DNA of 64,000 bases, from the NCBI RefSeq assembly GCF_023913515.1, contig NZ_CP099391.1, positions 930,001 through 994,000 of the forward strand. The letters run 5' to 3'. A program made the translations under genes and the position numbers. How positions within the stretch are numbered: the stretch's first letter is position 1; every line of letters begins with the position of its first letter. Positions 43,680 to 53,451 of this stretch are shown in pieces. This stretch comes from Natronococcus sp. CG52 (GTDB lineage: Archaea > Halobacteriota > Halobacteria > Halobacteriales > Natrialbaceae). A model generated the notes under the pieces. The model was not told where the DNA came from. It worked only from the letters and a program-made list of their open reading frames with translations, and did no database searches.

Positions 43680-44521
43680 CCGCACAGCAGACGGAATCCG
43701 AAGCGGAGACGTTCCGGCTCGCACTCGCGCAGATCCGGGTCGAGTCCGGTCAGGTCGAGGCGAACGTCGAGCGCGCGCTCGAGGCGATCGGCCGAGCCGC
43801 GGCCCGCGGCGCGGATCTGGTCGCCCTCCCGGAACTGTTCAACGTCGGTTACTTCGCGTTCGACCGCTACGAGCAGCACGCGGAGCCGTTCGGCGGCGAG
43901 ACGTTCACCCGGCTCCGCGAGGCCGCCGTCGAGCACGACGTCGCGGTGCTCGCCGGAACGATCGTCGAGGATCTCGCAGCGACGGAAACCGTCGAGACGC
44001 CGGCCGACGAGGGACTGGCCAACACCGCCGCGCTGTTCGACGCGAGCGGCGATCTGCGGCTGATCTACCGCAAGCACCACCTCTTCGGATACGAGTCGGC
44101 CGAATCGGAGCTGCTCGTTCCCGGCGAGCGACTCGAGACCGCGTCGATCGGCGACCTCACCGTCGGCGTGACGACCTGCTACGATCTCCGGTTCCCGGAG
44201 CTCTACCGCCGCCTGATCGACGCCGGCGCCGACCTGTTTCTCGTCCCGAGCGCGTGGCCCTATCCGCGGATCGAACACTGGAAGACGCTTGCACGCGCTC
44301 GAGCGATCGAGAACCAGAGCTACGTCGCGACCGTCAACGGCGCCGGCCACTTCCCGGAGGCCGACGCCGCGCTGCTCGGCCGGTCGACCGTCTACGACCC
44401 GTGGGGGGTGACCGTGGCCTCGAGCGGCGACGACTCGGTGCTCGTCACGGCGGACATCGATTCGGCGACGGTTCGAAGCGTTCGCGAGGAGTTTCCCGCG
44501 CTTCGCGACCGTCGGCTGTAG
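43676..44521 (+). CDS. carbon-nitrogen hydrolase (nitrilase superfamily)
   Basis: 281 aa. The Glu-Lys-Cys triad is visible: Glu in ALPELFNVGYFAFD, Lys in RLIYRKHHLFGYE and Cys in GVTTCYDLRFPELYR. Likely an omega-amidase or carbamoylase; substrate not determined. Co-translated with the SRPBCC gene. Confidence 0.88.
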   Translation: MTAQQTESEAETFRLALAQIRVESGQVEANVERALEAIGRAAARGADLVALPELFNVGYFAFDRYEQHAEPFGGETFTRLREAAVEHDVAVLAGTIVEDLAATETVETPADEGLANTAALFDASGDLRLIYRKHHLFGYESAESELLVPGERLETASIGDLTVGVTTCYDLRFPELYRRLIDAGADLFLVPSAWPYPRIEHWKTLARARAIENQSYVATVNGAGHFPEADAALLGRSTVYDPWGVTVASSGDDSVLVTADIDSATVRSVREEFPALRDRRL

Positions 44522-44797
44522 GCCGGTTCGGACGGCGGCGTCAACCGCTGTCTTTTTATTTCAGGGTACCATTGATTCCGATGCCGGTTACAGACGCTTT
44601 TCACGTCCGACCGGCACTGCGCGTCGCTCCGGCCGCAACTCGCTCGATTCCCGGGATCGAGCGATCCACTCCCGTCGACTCGTCTTCGACCGCGTCCCAC
44701 TCCTTTCGCCTCGCTTTCGTCTACCGATGCTCTCGTCACGTCGAGCGAGACGCTACTGGACGAGTAGCTCGAAAAAGCCCGCAGTCGAACGCGGCGG

Positions 44798-46333
44798 TTA
44801 GTCGTCTCGCGTCACGATATCCGCCGACAGCCCCTGTGCCATCTCGATATCCTTGGAGTTGTTCAGCGTCCAGGCGGTGCGCTCGGTGACGGCCTCGATG
44901 GCCTCTCGAGCCGAGGGGTAGCCGTTGCCGGATTTCTTCACGCCGCCGAAGGGAAGCTGGACCTCCGCGCCGATACACGGCAAGTTCGCGTACGCGAGGC
45001 CGATTTCGGCGCGATCGCGGAAGTAGTTGATCTGGCGGTAGTCCTCCGAGATGATCGCGCCAGCCAGCCCGTAAGGCGTGTCGTTGTGGATTTCGACGGC
45101 GTCCTCGATGTCACCCGAGTACTCGATCAGGGCGACGTGGGGACCGAAACACTCCTCCTGGAGACAGCGCAGGTCGGAGTCGTACTCGATCTCGTAGACG
45201 AACGGCCCGACCCAGTGGCCGTCCTCGTGACCCTCCGGGATCTCGTCGTCCTCGAGTTCGAACCGGTCGACGAGCACGTTGGCACCCTCCTGCTGGGCGA
45301 GTTCGTTGTGTTTGCGGATCTTCTCGACGTGCTCGGCCTCGATGGCCGGCCCCATGAACGTGTCCTCCTCCAGGGGGTCGCCGACCGCGACGTCCTCGGC
45401 GATATCGACGTACCGCTCCTTGAACTCGTCGTAGACGTCCTCGTGGACGATCAGGCGCTCGCTCGAGACGCAGCGCTGGCCGGTCGTCTTGAAACTCGAC
45501 ATGATCGCCGAGTGGACGGCCATGTCCAGATCCGCCTCCTCGGTGATGACGATCCCGTTCTTGCCGCCCATCTCGCAGGCCGCGAGTTTGCCGGGTTCGC
45601 CGCCGACCTTGCCGGCGATCTCGTGACCGACCTCCGCGGAGCCGGTGAAGAGCACCGTATCGACGCGGCCGTCGTCGGTGATCGCCGCGCCGGCGTCGCC
45701 GAAGCCCTGGACCATGTTGAAGACGCCCTCGGGGATGCCCGACTCCTCCATCATTTCGGCGATGATCTGGCCGCACCACGGCGTCTGCTCGGCGGGCTTC
45801 CAGACGACCGTGTTGCCCTCGACGAGCGCGATGGCCATGTGCCAGAACGGGATCGCGACCGGGAAGTTCCAGGGCGTGATACAGCCGATGACGCCGCGGG
45901 GTTTCCGGCGCATGTAGGCGTCCTTCGAGCCGACCTCGCTCGGGACGAGGTCGCCGTGGGGGTGACGAGCGTTGCCGGCGGCCCACTCGACCATGTGCCA
46001 GGCTTCGGTGACATCGGCTTTCCCCTCCGAGATCTCCTTGCCGCACTCCTTGGAGACGACCTCGCCGAGTTCCTCGTGTCGCTCACGGAGCTCGTGGTAG
46101 ATGTCCCAGAGGTACTCCGCGCGGTCGATGTAGGAGAGGTTGCGCCACTCGTCGAAAGCGTCCTCGGCGGCCTCGAGTGCGGCGTCGACGTCGTCGGTCG
46201 TTCCGCGGTGGAACTCCGCGAGGGTCTCTCCCGTCGCCGGGTTCTCGCTCTCGAACGTCTCCGAACCCGTCCCCTTCGTCCACTCGCCACCGATGTAGTG
46301 CTCGTGGAGCTGAGCGCTGGTTTGCTGCGACAT
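44798..46333 (-). CDS. NAD(P)-dependent aldehyde dehydrogenase
   Basis: 511 aa. Motifs: NPATGETLAEFHRGT, the NAD region TPWNFPVAIPFWHMAIALVEG, FTGSAEVGHEIAGKVGG, catalytic Glu in ACEMGGKN and catalytic Cys in TTGQRCVSSERLIV. In this setting, upstream of a proline dehydrogenase remnant, an HTH-10 regulator and a symporter, it may be a P5C- or amino-acid-derived semialdehyde dehydrogenase, but only context says so. Confidence 0.9.
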   Translation of the reverse strand: MSQQTSAQLHEHYIGGEWTKGTGSETFESENPATGETLAEFHRGTTDDVDAALEAAEDAFDEWRNLSYIDRAEYLWDIYHELRERHEELGEVVSKECGKEISEGKADVTEAWHMVEWAAGNARHPHGDLVPSEVGSKDAYMRRKPRGVIGCITPWNFPVAIPFWHMAIALVEGNTVVWKPAEQTPWCGQIIAEMMEESGIPEGVFNMVQGFGDAGAAITDDGRVDTVLFTGSAEVGHEIAGKVGGEPGKLAACEMGGKNGIVITEEADLDMAVHSAIMSSFKTTGQRCVSSERLIVHEDVYDEFKERYVDIAEDVAVGDPLEEDTFMGPAIEAEHVEKIRKHNELAQQEGANVLVDRFELEDDEIPEGHEDGHWVGPFVYEIEYDSDLRCLQEECFGPHVALIEYSGDIEDAVEIHNDTPYGLAGAIISEDYRQINYFRDRAEIGLAYANLPCIGAEVQLPFGGVKKSGNGYPSAREAIEAVTERTAWTLNNSKDIEMAQGLSADIVTRDD

Positions 46334-46872
46334 ATCTTCTAGTTAGGTACCGATCCTATGTAATTCCCACCGATCATGGTCTCCCGTGCGCCGGCGCTTT
46401 ATTTCTCGATCGTGATATTCTAACGAGTTGGTCGGATAGTGGCTTATGGTGATCGTCTCGCGGATCTAGGACGAATGATTCCGCCTATCGTGAACACGTC
46501 CGTCGCGGGGGAGACACCCGTCGAGGCACTCGAGCGCACAGCCGGTCAACGAGCAGAGCGTCACCGCGATCTGTAACTTGCTCGGCGATTATCGCCCGTG
46601 CCCGGCGGATACACAAAATCACGGGACACCGTACGAGGTACAGATGGTGATGGGCGTCCGGACCGACGCACAGCACGAACTGGCCGCCGAGAGCGTCGAC
46701 GTCTACCAGTATGTACCCTACGACTTTTAGGTGGTTTTACTACTTCTACCGACAGGTCCGCGAGCGGAAGGCGAATTTCGTCTTTGCCCTCCGGGCGATC
46801 CTGAATTGACTGGCGCAACGAGCTATAACGGACTACTGCTACGACTCGAAATATAAACTACTGCTGCGGCGC
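46334..46872. other. 540-nt region with a decayed gene, no intact gene
   Basis: Its right part is a proline dehydrogenase remnant (separate entry). The left ~225 nt, next to the ALDH start, is AT-richer (CTTTATTTCTCGATCGTGATA) and is likely the ALDH promoter region. Confidence 0.55.
46560..46809 (+). pseudogene. C-terminal remnant of proline dehydrogenase
   Basis: The frame ending at 46729 reads YEVQMVMGVRTDAQHELAAE then VDVYQYVPYDF and stop. One base later another frame reads WFYYFYRQVRERKANFVFAL. Together they match the PRODH C-terminal pattern FEFQMLxGVRxDxQxELA...VPYGxxWxxYFYRRxxERxxN. The frameshift and the loss of the TIM-barrel N terminus mark a pseudogene. It lies just upstream of the convergent HTH-10 regulator and between an ALDH and transport genes, as in proline-utilisation clusters. 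Confidence 0.7.
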
Positions 46873-47595
46873 CTACGGATCCAACAGCTTCGACTCGGCC
46901 GTCCGCAGGTGTTCGAGCAGCGTCGACTTCGCGATATCGAGGTCGTCGGCTAGTTCGCGCGTCGTTATCTCTCGGGGCCACTCGTAGTAGCCCGCCTCTC
47001 GGGCGTGCTCGAACACCTCGCGCTGGGCCGTCGTGAGCGTGTCGAGGCGCTGGTTGCGGGACGAACGATCGGCCGTATCGGCGGTCGTGATCGAGGTAAC
47101 GGTAACCTCTGAACCAGTCTCTTCGCGGACGTTGTCCAGAGACTCCTGAATTCCGGACCGGTCACCGGCGAAACACAGGTTCCACACCTCGCTGCCGCCC
47201 TGGATGTGAACCGGTGCGCTGTGGACGAACCCGTTCTCGAGCAGCGTCGGACAGATCATCTCGTCGGGATCGTACTCGAGGAAGAACTCGCGGGCGACGT
47301 TCCCCGGTGCGTTGCGTGCGCGTCCGAATCGTTCTTGCAGCGCGAACAATTCTCCGGAGTGTTCGGAGTCGCGAATCGCGTTCAGGAGATCCCGAACCTC
47401 GGCGGTCGTGTCGCCGAACGCCGTAAACAACCCCTTGACCGTCTTCGGACTGCTTCCGTCCGTTTTCGGAGAATTATAGACCGCGTGAGCGAGCACCCCG
47501 CCCCCCGTTCGATCGGTTGCTTCGATGGCCCAGCAGTTCGGATGCCACAGATCGAGGGTCAACCGAACGCTCGATACCTCGCCCTTCGTACTCAT
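46873..47595 (-). CDS. HTH-10 (bacterio-opsin activator-like) regulator
   Basis: 240 aa. A ~180-residue N-terminal bat-type sensory region (VRLTLDLWHPNCWAIEATD...) is followed by the HTH-10 domain LTTAQREVFEHAREAGYYEW then RELADDLDIAKSTLLEHLR. Such regulators control local catabolic genes in haloarchaea. The decayed PRODH suggests it once ruled proline catabolism; it may now act on the ALDH or M24 genes. Confidence 0.85.
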   Translation of the reverse strand: MSTKGEVSSVRLTLDLWHPNCWAIEATDRTGGGVLAHAVYNSPKTDGSSPKTVKGLFTAFGDTTAEVRDLLNAIRDSEHSGELFALQERFGRARNAPGNVAREFFLEYDPDEMICPTLLENGFVHSAPVHIQGGSEVWNLCFAGDRSGIQESLDNVREETGSEVTVTSITTADTADRSSRNQRLDTLTTAQREVFEHAREAGYYEWPREITTRELADDLDIAKSTLLEHLRTAESKLLDP

Positions 47596-47725
47596 GTGTA
47601 ATCCTGTCTTTAGCAGGGATTTCTATGTTGTGTTCTCGAGGGGAGATCCCCAATCGATGATCGCGTCGGATACGCGTGCGGGTACCGGACGGAGCGTTGC
47701 CGTCGAGCGTCCCGTCGCCGATCAC

Positions 47726-48898
47726 TCAAACGATCAGGCTCTCGAGATCGCGCGGATAGTACGTCAGCGTCTCCGTTCCGTTTTCGGTCACCAGCACCGT
47801 GTCGGAGTGCCGAAAGCCGCCCAGGTCGGGGACGTAGAACCCGGGCTCGACCGTGAACAGTTCGCCCGGTCGGATCTCGCCCTCCTGATCGACGTCGAGA
47901 AACGGCCGTTCGTGACCTTCCATGCCGATGTTGTGGCCGACGTGGTGTTGGGTGTACTCGGCGACCCCCTGCTCCTCGTAGTAGTTGACGACCGCCTCTT
48001 CGACGGCGGCGTACTCGACGCCCGGCTCGATCGCGTCGATCGCGATTTCCTGGGACTCTTTCATGATTTCGAAGTACGTCCGCTGATCGTCCGACGCCTC
48101 GCCGACGAACATCGTCCGCTCGAGTTCAGTTGTGTAGCCGCCGACATTTGGTTTGACGATGGTGACGATATTGTCGCCGCGTTCGATTCTCGTCGTCTGG
48201 TCCTTGTTGTGCGGGAGCGCGGTCACGTCACCGGTTGTAAACATGCATTGCATCGGGTTCGCCCACGTTCGCATCTCGTACCGGTTGCCGAGCGTGTCGA
48301 GCATCGTCTTGACGGCTTCGGCCTCGACTTCCGCACGAACTTCGATCGGTCGCCGGCCGACTTCGATCCGTTCTTGCAGGAGTTGGTGACCGAGGTTGGC
48401 CCAGACGCTGGCCTCCCGAATGAGTTCGATCTCGCGGTCGCTTTTCGTCTCCCGCATGTCGGTCACGTACTCCTCAACGCCGACGTCCGCGTCGACGAGT
48501 TCCGAGAGTGCGGGGCCGGTGTACCCGTTTCGCGCCGGACTCCCGTCAGAATCGACTGCAATCGTACCGTCGGCAATCCCAAGCCGGTCACATATTTCAG
48601 CAACCGACTTCATCGGTTCGCCCTGAGGATAATCGAAGTACGAAATCACATCATCGATCAGAAACTCATCCCGGGCGGCGTGCTCCCGTTCTAGACGAGG
48701 AACGACCGCTTCGACTCGCTCGTCGGTAAGACCGAGCGCGACCGGCCGCTCCGTCGGAAGATGGTACATCCCGCTTACGTAGTGAATGTTTAACGATCCA
48801 AATAGAACGAGGCCGTCGTATCCATCCGCTTTAGCGCGCTCCAGTAACTTTTGTTTTCGCTCGCGATATTCTGATTTGGGAATCGTGAGATCTGACAT
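47726..48898 (-). CDS. creatinase-like M24-family protein with degenerate metal site
   Basis: 390 aa with the creatinase N domain and pita-bread fold. By eye, three of five M24 metal ligands are lost: the Asp pair region is IVKPNVGGYTTELERTMF (no first Asp; second is Glu), and the last Glu is Ser in GGFRHSDTVLV. His in HHVGHNIGMEGHE and Glu in VEPGFYVP remain. Creatinases, which hydrolyse creatine without metal, show the same GYYTALERT pattern. A metal-free C-N hydrolase or a peptidase-like function on amidino or N-methyl compounds is possible. Divergent from the SSS symporter. Confidence 0.8.
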   Translation of the reverse strand: MSDLTIPKSEYRERKQKLLERAKADGYDGLVLFGSLNIHYVSGMYHLPTERPVALGLTDERVEAVVPRLEREHAARDEFLIDDVISYFDYPQGEPMKSVAEICDRLGIADGTIAVDSDGSPARNGYTGPALSELVDADVGVEEYVTDMRETKSDREIELIREASVWANLGHQLLQERIEVGRRPIEVRAEVEAEAVKTMLDTLGNRYEMRTWANPMQCMFTTGDVTALPHNKDQTTRIERGDNIVTIVKPNVGGYTTELERTMFVGEASDDQRTYFEIMKESQEIAIDAIEPGVEYAAVEEAVVNYYEEQGVAEYTQHHVGHNIGMEGHERPFLDVDQEGEIRPGELFTVEPGFYVPDLGGFRHSDTVLVTENGTETLTYYPRDLESLIV

Positions 48899-49039
48899 CA
48901 AGTGCCACCTGGTATGTACCACTATTAAAATTAGACCCGACTATGGACCCGTCCTAATATTATATAAAATCCTATGTATCTAATTGGGAAATTATTGGTC
49001 GGCCGTGTATTTAACACCCATGTTTTCTATTCCCACAGT

Positions 49040-50449
49040 ATGGCAGTTGAGAGTAACATTACCTTACTATACATCGTCGGCGCGTATTTGGTCGTAATGC
49101 TCGGCGTTGGCGTCTGGGCGTACGGAAAAACGAATACTGCAGAGGACTTCATGGTCGCTGGCCGAAGCCTTGGCGCGGTGATCATCGCCGGGACGCTGCT
49201 CGCGACGTGGATGGGTTCCGGAACGATAACTGGCAGTAGGAACTCGGTTGCATATGGTAATGGGCTATTGCCTGCGATGCTCCTCGCAACAGGATCACTC
49301 ATCGGTATCGGTTGTCTGAAGGCGCTCGCGCCGCGGATTCGGAGTTTCGACAAACTGACGATTCCCGCGATGATTGAGGAAGAGTTGGGCAAAGAAGGCC
49401 GAATCATCAGTCTGCTCGTGATTGCGTTCGCATATGTTGGGATCGTTTCTTACCAGTTCATCGGGCTCGGGTTTGTTTTGAATGTCACAGCCGGTATCTC
49501 GATCGAACAGGGGACGATCATTGGGGCAGTCATTATCATTGTACTTGCGGCGATAGGCGGACTCATGTCGGTTGCATACACCGACGCAATTAGCGCCTTC
49601 TTGATGCTCGGCGGTCTCGTGGTCGCAGTTCCGTTCGTAATCGTCGAGGCAGGGGGTTGGGCGGAAATCACCGCGAACGTACCCGAAACCCACCTCGATA
49701 CGCTCGGGGATCTCTCTTTCCTCGAGTTCTTCGCGCTCTGGGCACCACCGCTTCTATTGCTTCTCGGCGATCAGAACATGTATCAGCGCATCATCGCCGG
49801 CGAAACTGACGAAGGGACCAATACAGGAATCGTTGCTTGGTTCGTCGGCGTTATCGCGTCGGCGATACTGATTCCTGTGATCGCGTTTTCCTCGCGCGCG
49901 ATGTTTCCTGAACTCGACCCAGGAATGGCCCTGATCGCGACGACGACGGTAATTCCGACCTGGATCGGCGGCATCCTTCTGGCCGCCGCCGCGGCGTTTA
50001 TCGTCACGACCGGTAGCTCCTACCTGCTTTCGGCCTGTACGAACCTCTCTCAAGACCTTTACGGGGAGTTTATCAATCCCGGCGCCTCCGATGAGCAAAT
50101 TTTCTTGCTGACCCGAGCGTTCGTGGTGATCCTCGGGATCTTCGCGTTCGTTCTCGGGCAGTACTTCCCGACCGTCCTCGAGGTCCAGATGTACTCGTAC
50201 ACGGCCTACGGAGCCGCGATCACGCCCCCGCTGCTGGCGATCTTCCTGATGCGGGAGCGACTGACCAAACTCGGCGGTCTCTCCGGGATGATCGTCGGCG
50301 CTCTGCTCGCGATCACGTGGGACACGGTGCTCGCAAGTCCGTACGGGCTGGATGCGGTGATCGTCGCGGCGCCGATCGGCGGACTGCTCATCGTCGTCGT
50401 CAGCTACCTCACGGGTAGTTCATCGACGCCGTCGGCGGCTCGCGCCTGA
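49040..50449 (+). CDS. sodium:solute symporter (SSS family)
   Basis: 469 aa with ~13 transmembrane helices. Recognisable segments are YGKTNTAEDFMVAGRSLG, ATWMGSGTITGSRNSVAYGNG (Na+-binding region) and LLLLLGDQNMYQRIIAGET. Likely imports the substrate of the divergent M24 protein (proline-containing, betaine or creatine-like compounds). Its AT-rich 5' part has lower GC than flanking genes, which may reflect its membrane composition. Start ATG giving MAVESNITLLY. Confidence 0.88.
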   Translation: MAVESNITLLYIVGAYLVVMLGVGVWAYGKTNTAEDFMVAGRSLGAVIIAGTLLATWMGSGTITGSRNSVAYGNGLLPAMLLATGSLIGIGCLKALAPRIRSFDKLTIPAMIEEELGKEGRIISLLVIAFAYVGIVSYQFIGLGFVLNVTAGISIEQGTIIGAVIIIVLAAIGGLMSVAYTDAISAFLMLGGLVVAVPFVIVEAGGWAEITANVPETHLDTLGDLSFLEFFALWAPPLLLLLGDQNMYQRIIAGETDEGTNTGIVAWFVGVIASAILIPVIAFSSRAMFPELDPGMALIATTTVIPTWIGGILLAAAAAFIVTTGSSYLLSACTNLSQDLYGEFINPGASDEQIFLLTRAFVVILGIFAFVLGQYFPTVLEVQMYSYTAYGAAITPPLLAIFLMRERLTKLGGLSGMIVGALLAITWDTVLASPYGLDAVIVAAPIGGLLIVVVSYLTGSSSTPSAARA

Positions 50450-50590
50450 TTCGGACGGCAACCCGTCCGACTACTATCGGCGCTATTGTGCGAGATCCCG
50501 TCGGACGACGCTCGGGACGGCGAGCGCGTCGGTATCGACGTCGTTCGTACCCGAAACTCGGAGGCGGAGATCGCTCGGAACCGAAGACTC

Positions 50591-51037
50591 CTACCGATTC
50601 TCCTTCGAACCGCGATCTTTCGTTACCGTCCGGTCGCCCTCCGGCGGCGTGTCCTCGGTTTCGGGGTGGCGTTCCGCGCCGGCCTCGTCCATCTCCTCGG
50701 TCGACGGCTCCATAGCCTCGCCGGATCTTCCCGCTTCGTCTCCCGTTTCTTCGGCGTGCTCGGTGTCGGGATCGGTGCTTCCCTCGGCGTCTCCGTCTCG
50801 AGACGAGCGATTTCTCTCGAGACGAACCGCGTCGTCGGTGACCGCCTCGACGTCCTCCTCGTCGATCGGGGACGCACCCTCCTCGTCGGTCTCTCGGCCG
50901 AACACGGCGTTGATCGCGTCCAGTGCGCTCGGATCTCGTTCGACGTAAGCCGTCGCGCCGTCGACCGATACCACGACGCCGATCGTCTCGCCGCCCGCGG
51001 TCTCGACGTGCTTGCCGATCTCGTCGTCGGTGAACAT
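50591..51037 (-). CDS. PRC-barrel-like protein with acidic tail
   Basis: 148 aa. The first ~65 residues (MFTDDEIGKHVETAGGETIGVVVSV) resemble a PRC-barrel-like beta domain; the remainder is a long Asp/Glu/Ser tail without structure. Function unknown. Convergent to the symporter gene and upstream of the RIO-like kinase gene on the same strand. Confidence 0.6.
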   Translation of the reverse strand: MFTDDEIGKHVETAGGETIGVVVSVDGATAYVERDPSALDAINAVFGRETDEEGASPIDEEDVEAVTDDAVRLERNRSSRDGDAEGSTDPDTEHAEETGDEAGRSGEAMEPSTEEMDEAGAERHPETEDTPPEGDRTVTKDRGSKENR

Positions 51038-51139
51038 AGACGACGGTACTCTGACGCCGGAAAAGCCTGTGGTGCCTGCATTGGCGTGGGAATCCGAACC
51101 ACGACGGGCGACCGGTTCGAGCGCCGGTCGACGATCGAC

Positions 51140-51949
51140 TCACCGACGGCCCAGATCCGCCGCCTTCTCGAGTTCGCTCCGCAGCGTCGTCGAATCGAAC
51201 TCGTGATCCGGTCGCAGTCGGACGAAGTCGAGGAAGCGGCGGGCCGAGAGGAGCGAGTCGGAATCGTACGCGGTCGACGCCGCGTAGACGGCGTCGCGAG
51301 CGCCGATACGCGGCTCGAGGACGGCGAGCGCGCAGGCGAGGTCGTAGGCGGTCGTCTCGGCGACGCGGTCCTCGTGGACGCTGGTCGCGTCGATGAAGTA
51401 GAGCTCGCCGTCACAGAACAGGATGTTCTCGGCCCGGAGGTCGCCGTGGGCCAGCCCGTTCTCGTGTAGCGTCGACAGCATCTCGAACAGCTCCGGCGCG
51501 CGCTTCGTGACGGCGGCGTCGGAGACGTCCTCGAGCGACTCGAACGCCGGCAGATACTCGAGGACGAGGACGCCGAGCCCGTTGACCTCGAAGGCGTCGA
51601 TCGGCCGCGGCGCGTTGACGCCGATCTCGCGCATCCGTCTGGTCGCCTCGTACTCGTGTTCGACCATCTCGCGGGGCGTATCGAACCGGTCGAAGAAGCC
51701 GCCCGTTCCCGAGGAGACCGCACCGACGTTGCGGCCGGTCGTCAGGAGCGCGTGGACGAGCGCGTTCTGTCGAGAGACGATCTTGACGAACCACTCGTCG
51801 TCGATGACACACGGCGTCGATAGCCAGTTGTCCGCCTCGAGGAACTCGACGCGAACGTCTTCCCGACCGTACCGATCCGCCAGCGTGTGGATCACGCGCT
51901 CGATGCGGCTCCACTCGACGGTCCCTCGAGCGAGCTGGCGGATGTCCAT
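51140..51949 (-). CDS. RIO-like atypical serine/threonine kinase
   Basis: 269 aa. The kinase core shows CVIDDEWFVKIVSRQNALV (Lys of beta3), a GL-rich hinge (NGLGVLVLEYLP), the catalytic loop HENGLAHGDLRAENILF (HGDLRxEN) and the metal-binding DAT of LYFIDATS. Similar to RIO/Kdo-kinase-type proteins in haloarchaea; substrate unknown. Start is the ATG giving MDIRQLARGTVEW, six codons inside the longest frame. Confidence 0.78.
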   Translation of the reverse strand: MDIRQLARGTVEWSRIERVIHTLADRYGREDVRVEFLEADNWLSTPCVIDDEWFVKIVSRQNALVHALLTTGRNVGAVSSGTGGFFDRFDTPREMVEHEYEATRRMREIGVNAPRPIDAFEVNGLGVLVLEYLPAFESLEDVSDAAVTKRAPELFEMLSTLHENGLAHGDLRAENILFCDGELYFIDATSVHEDRVAETTAYDLACALAVLEPRIGARDAVYAASTAYDSDSLLSARRFLDFVRLRPDHEFDSTTLRSELEKAADLGRR

Positions 51950-52189
51950 ACGTCGGAAGGAGGGCACAAAGGGTTAAATGCCTCCCGAAGTGTCGTGATC
52001 GGGACGGGTCAGTCGTGTGTGTATTGGGTAGCGTGAACGTCGTTCTTCTCTTCGAACGACGCCGTCGAACCGGTGCGAAGACTGCCGTCGTACCGATATC
52101 TGCCGGTTCGTCGTTCTCGCCCGCTGATCGGTCCCGAGGGAGTTAGAACAGTATTACTTTCAACGGCGCGATGATACGGTCGAGTACGT

Positions 52190-53386
52190 ATGGACGCTGT
52201 CGACGACCTCAGAGATTCTATCGACGCGACGAGAAATTTCCTGACGCCGGTACGGGCCGGCGTGTGGCTTCGCCTTGCGATCGTCGCGCTCTTCGTTGGC
52301 GGCTTCGGGACGGGCGCCCCGTCGATCCCGTCGGGTGACGTCGGTCCGGCAGAAGAGCGAGCACCGGACGTGAGCCCCGGAGAGATCCCCGAGGAGGCGC
52401 TGGCCGCCGTGGCCGTCGCTCTCGGCCTCCTGTTTCTCCTCTGGCTACTCTTCGCGTTTATTTCGGCGGTTATGGAGTTCGTTTTCATCGAATCGCTGCG
52501 CTCGACCGAGGTCCGCGTTCGACGGTACGCGAACGAGAACGTCGGTCGAGGGATCCGACTGTTCGGGTTTCGAGTGTTCGTCGTCCTCGCCGGGATCGCG
52601 ATCGTCGGAACGCCCGTCGCGGCGCTCCTTCTCGGTCTCGGCGGACTCGAGGCGACGAGCGGGACGTTCATCGCCGTGGCGTTGTTTGCGATACCCGTCT
52701 ACCTGGTGTACGCCATCGTGAACCGGTTTACCTCCGAGTTCGTCGCACCGATCATGCTACTCGAGAACCGCGGCGTTCTCGGCGCGTGGAGTCGGTTCTG
52801 GTCGACGTTCAGATCGAACTCGACGGAGTACGTGGTCTACCTGCTGCTGGTCTGGATCGTCCAGGCCGCGGTCGGACTCGCCGTCAGTATCCTCGTGCTC
52901 ATCGGCGGGATCGTCGTCGCGATTCCGTTCGCGCTGCTCGCCTTCGCGTTCTTCCTGCTGGGAGATATCGGTGCGATTTTCGCGGCGATCGTCGCCGTCG
53001 TCGGCATCGTCACGTTCGTCCTGTTCGCGCTCCTCGTCCAGGTGCCGATCGTCTCCTACTTCAAGTACTACGCCCTGCTGTTGCTCGGCGACACCGACGC
53101 GGAACTCGATCTCATCCCCGACCAGCGGGCGGCGATCCGGACCGACGGCGGCGAGGGGCCGACCGACGTCGATGGTACGGAGCCGGCAGCCCCGGCCGAT
53201 CGGTGGGAGAGTGGAGAGAGCGAGGGGAGCGACGATCGGGACGCGACCTCGGACGACGACTGGCAGGCCGACTACGGGTGGACCGACGAGGACGAGATGG
53301 ACGACTGGGACGACCGTGCGGATCGTTCGGATCGTGAGGATCGGAGCGAGGATGAGGATCGCGACGACGAGGACCGCGGCTGGTAG
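52190..53386 (+). CDS. multi-pass membrane protein with acidic C-terminal tail (DUF7544-like)
   Basis: 398 aa. About six hydrophobic segments between residues 30 and 300 resemble the membrane domain of glycerophosphoryl-diester phosphodiesterase-type proteins (FTSEFVAPIMLLENRGVLGAWSRF). The C-terminal ~90 residues are Asp/Trp/Arg-rich and charged. A conserved haloarchaeal family; role unknown. DUF label recalled, not searched. Confidence 0.65.
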   Translation: MDAVDDLRDSIDATRNFLTPVRAGVWLRLAIVALFVGGFGTGAPSIPSGDVGPAEERAPDVSPGEIPEEALAAVAVALGLLFLLWLLFAFISAVMEFVFIESLRSTEVRVRRYANENVGRGIRLFGFRVFVVLAGIAIVGTPVAALLLGLGGLEATSGTFIAVALFAIPVYLVYAIVNRFTSEFVAPIMLLENRGVLGAWSRFWSTFRSNSTEYVVYLLLVWIVQAAVGLAVSILVLIGGIVVAIPFALLAFAFFLLGDIGAIFAAIVAVVGIVTFVLFALLVQVPIVSYFKYYALLLLGDTDAELDLIPDQRAAIRTDGGEGPTDVDGTEPAAPADRWESGESEGSDDRDATSDDDWQADYGWTDEDEMDDWDDRADRSDREDRSEDEDRDDEDRGW

Positions 53387-53451
53387 GCCGCTATCCCTCG
53401 ATTTGATTACGTTTTCGGAGCGTTTATTCCGGATGCTGGCAAGTATTGCAT

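Noticed and set aside
44581-44889. ATG preceded by a TTTTTATTT box, frame of ~100 codons before the ALDH gene
   Set aside because: The spacing looks promoter-like, but the product is Ser/Arg-rich and runs antisense into the ALDH C terminus. Not supported as a gene.
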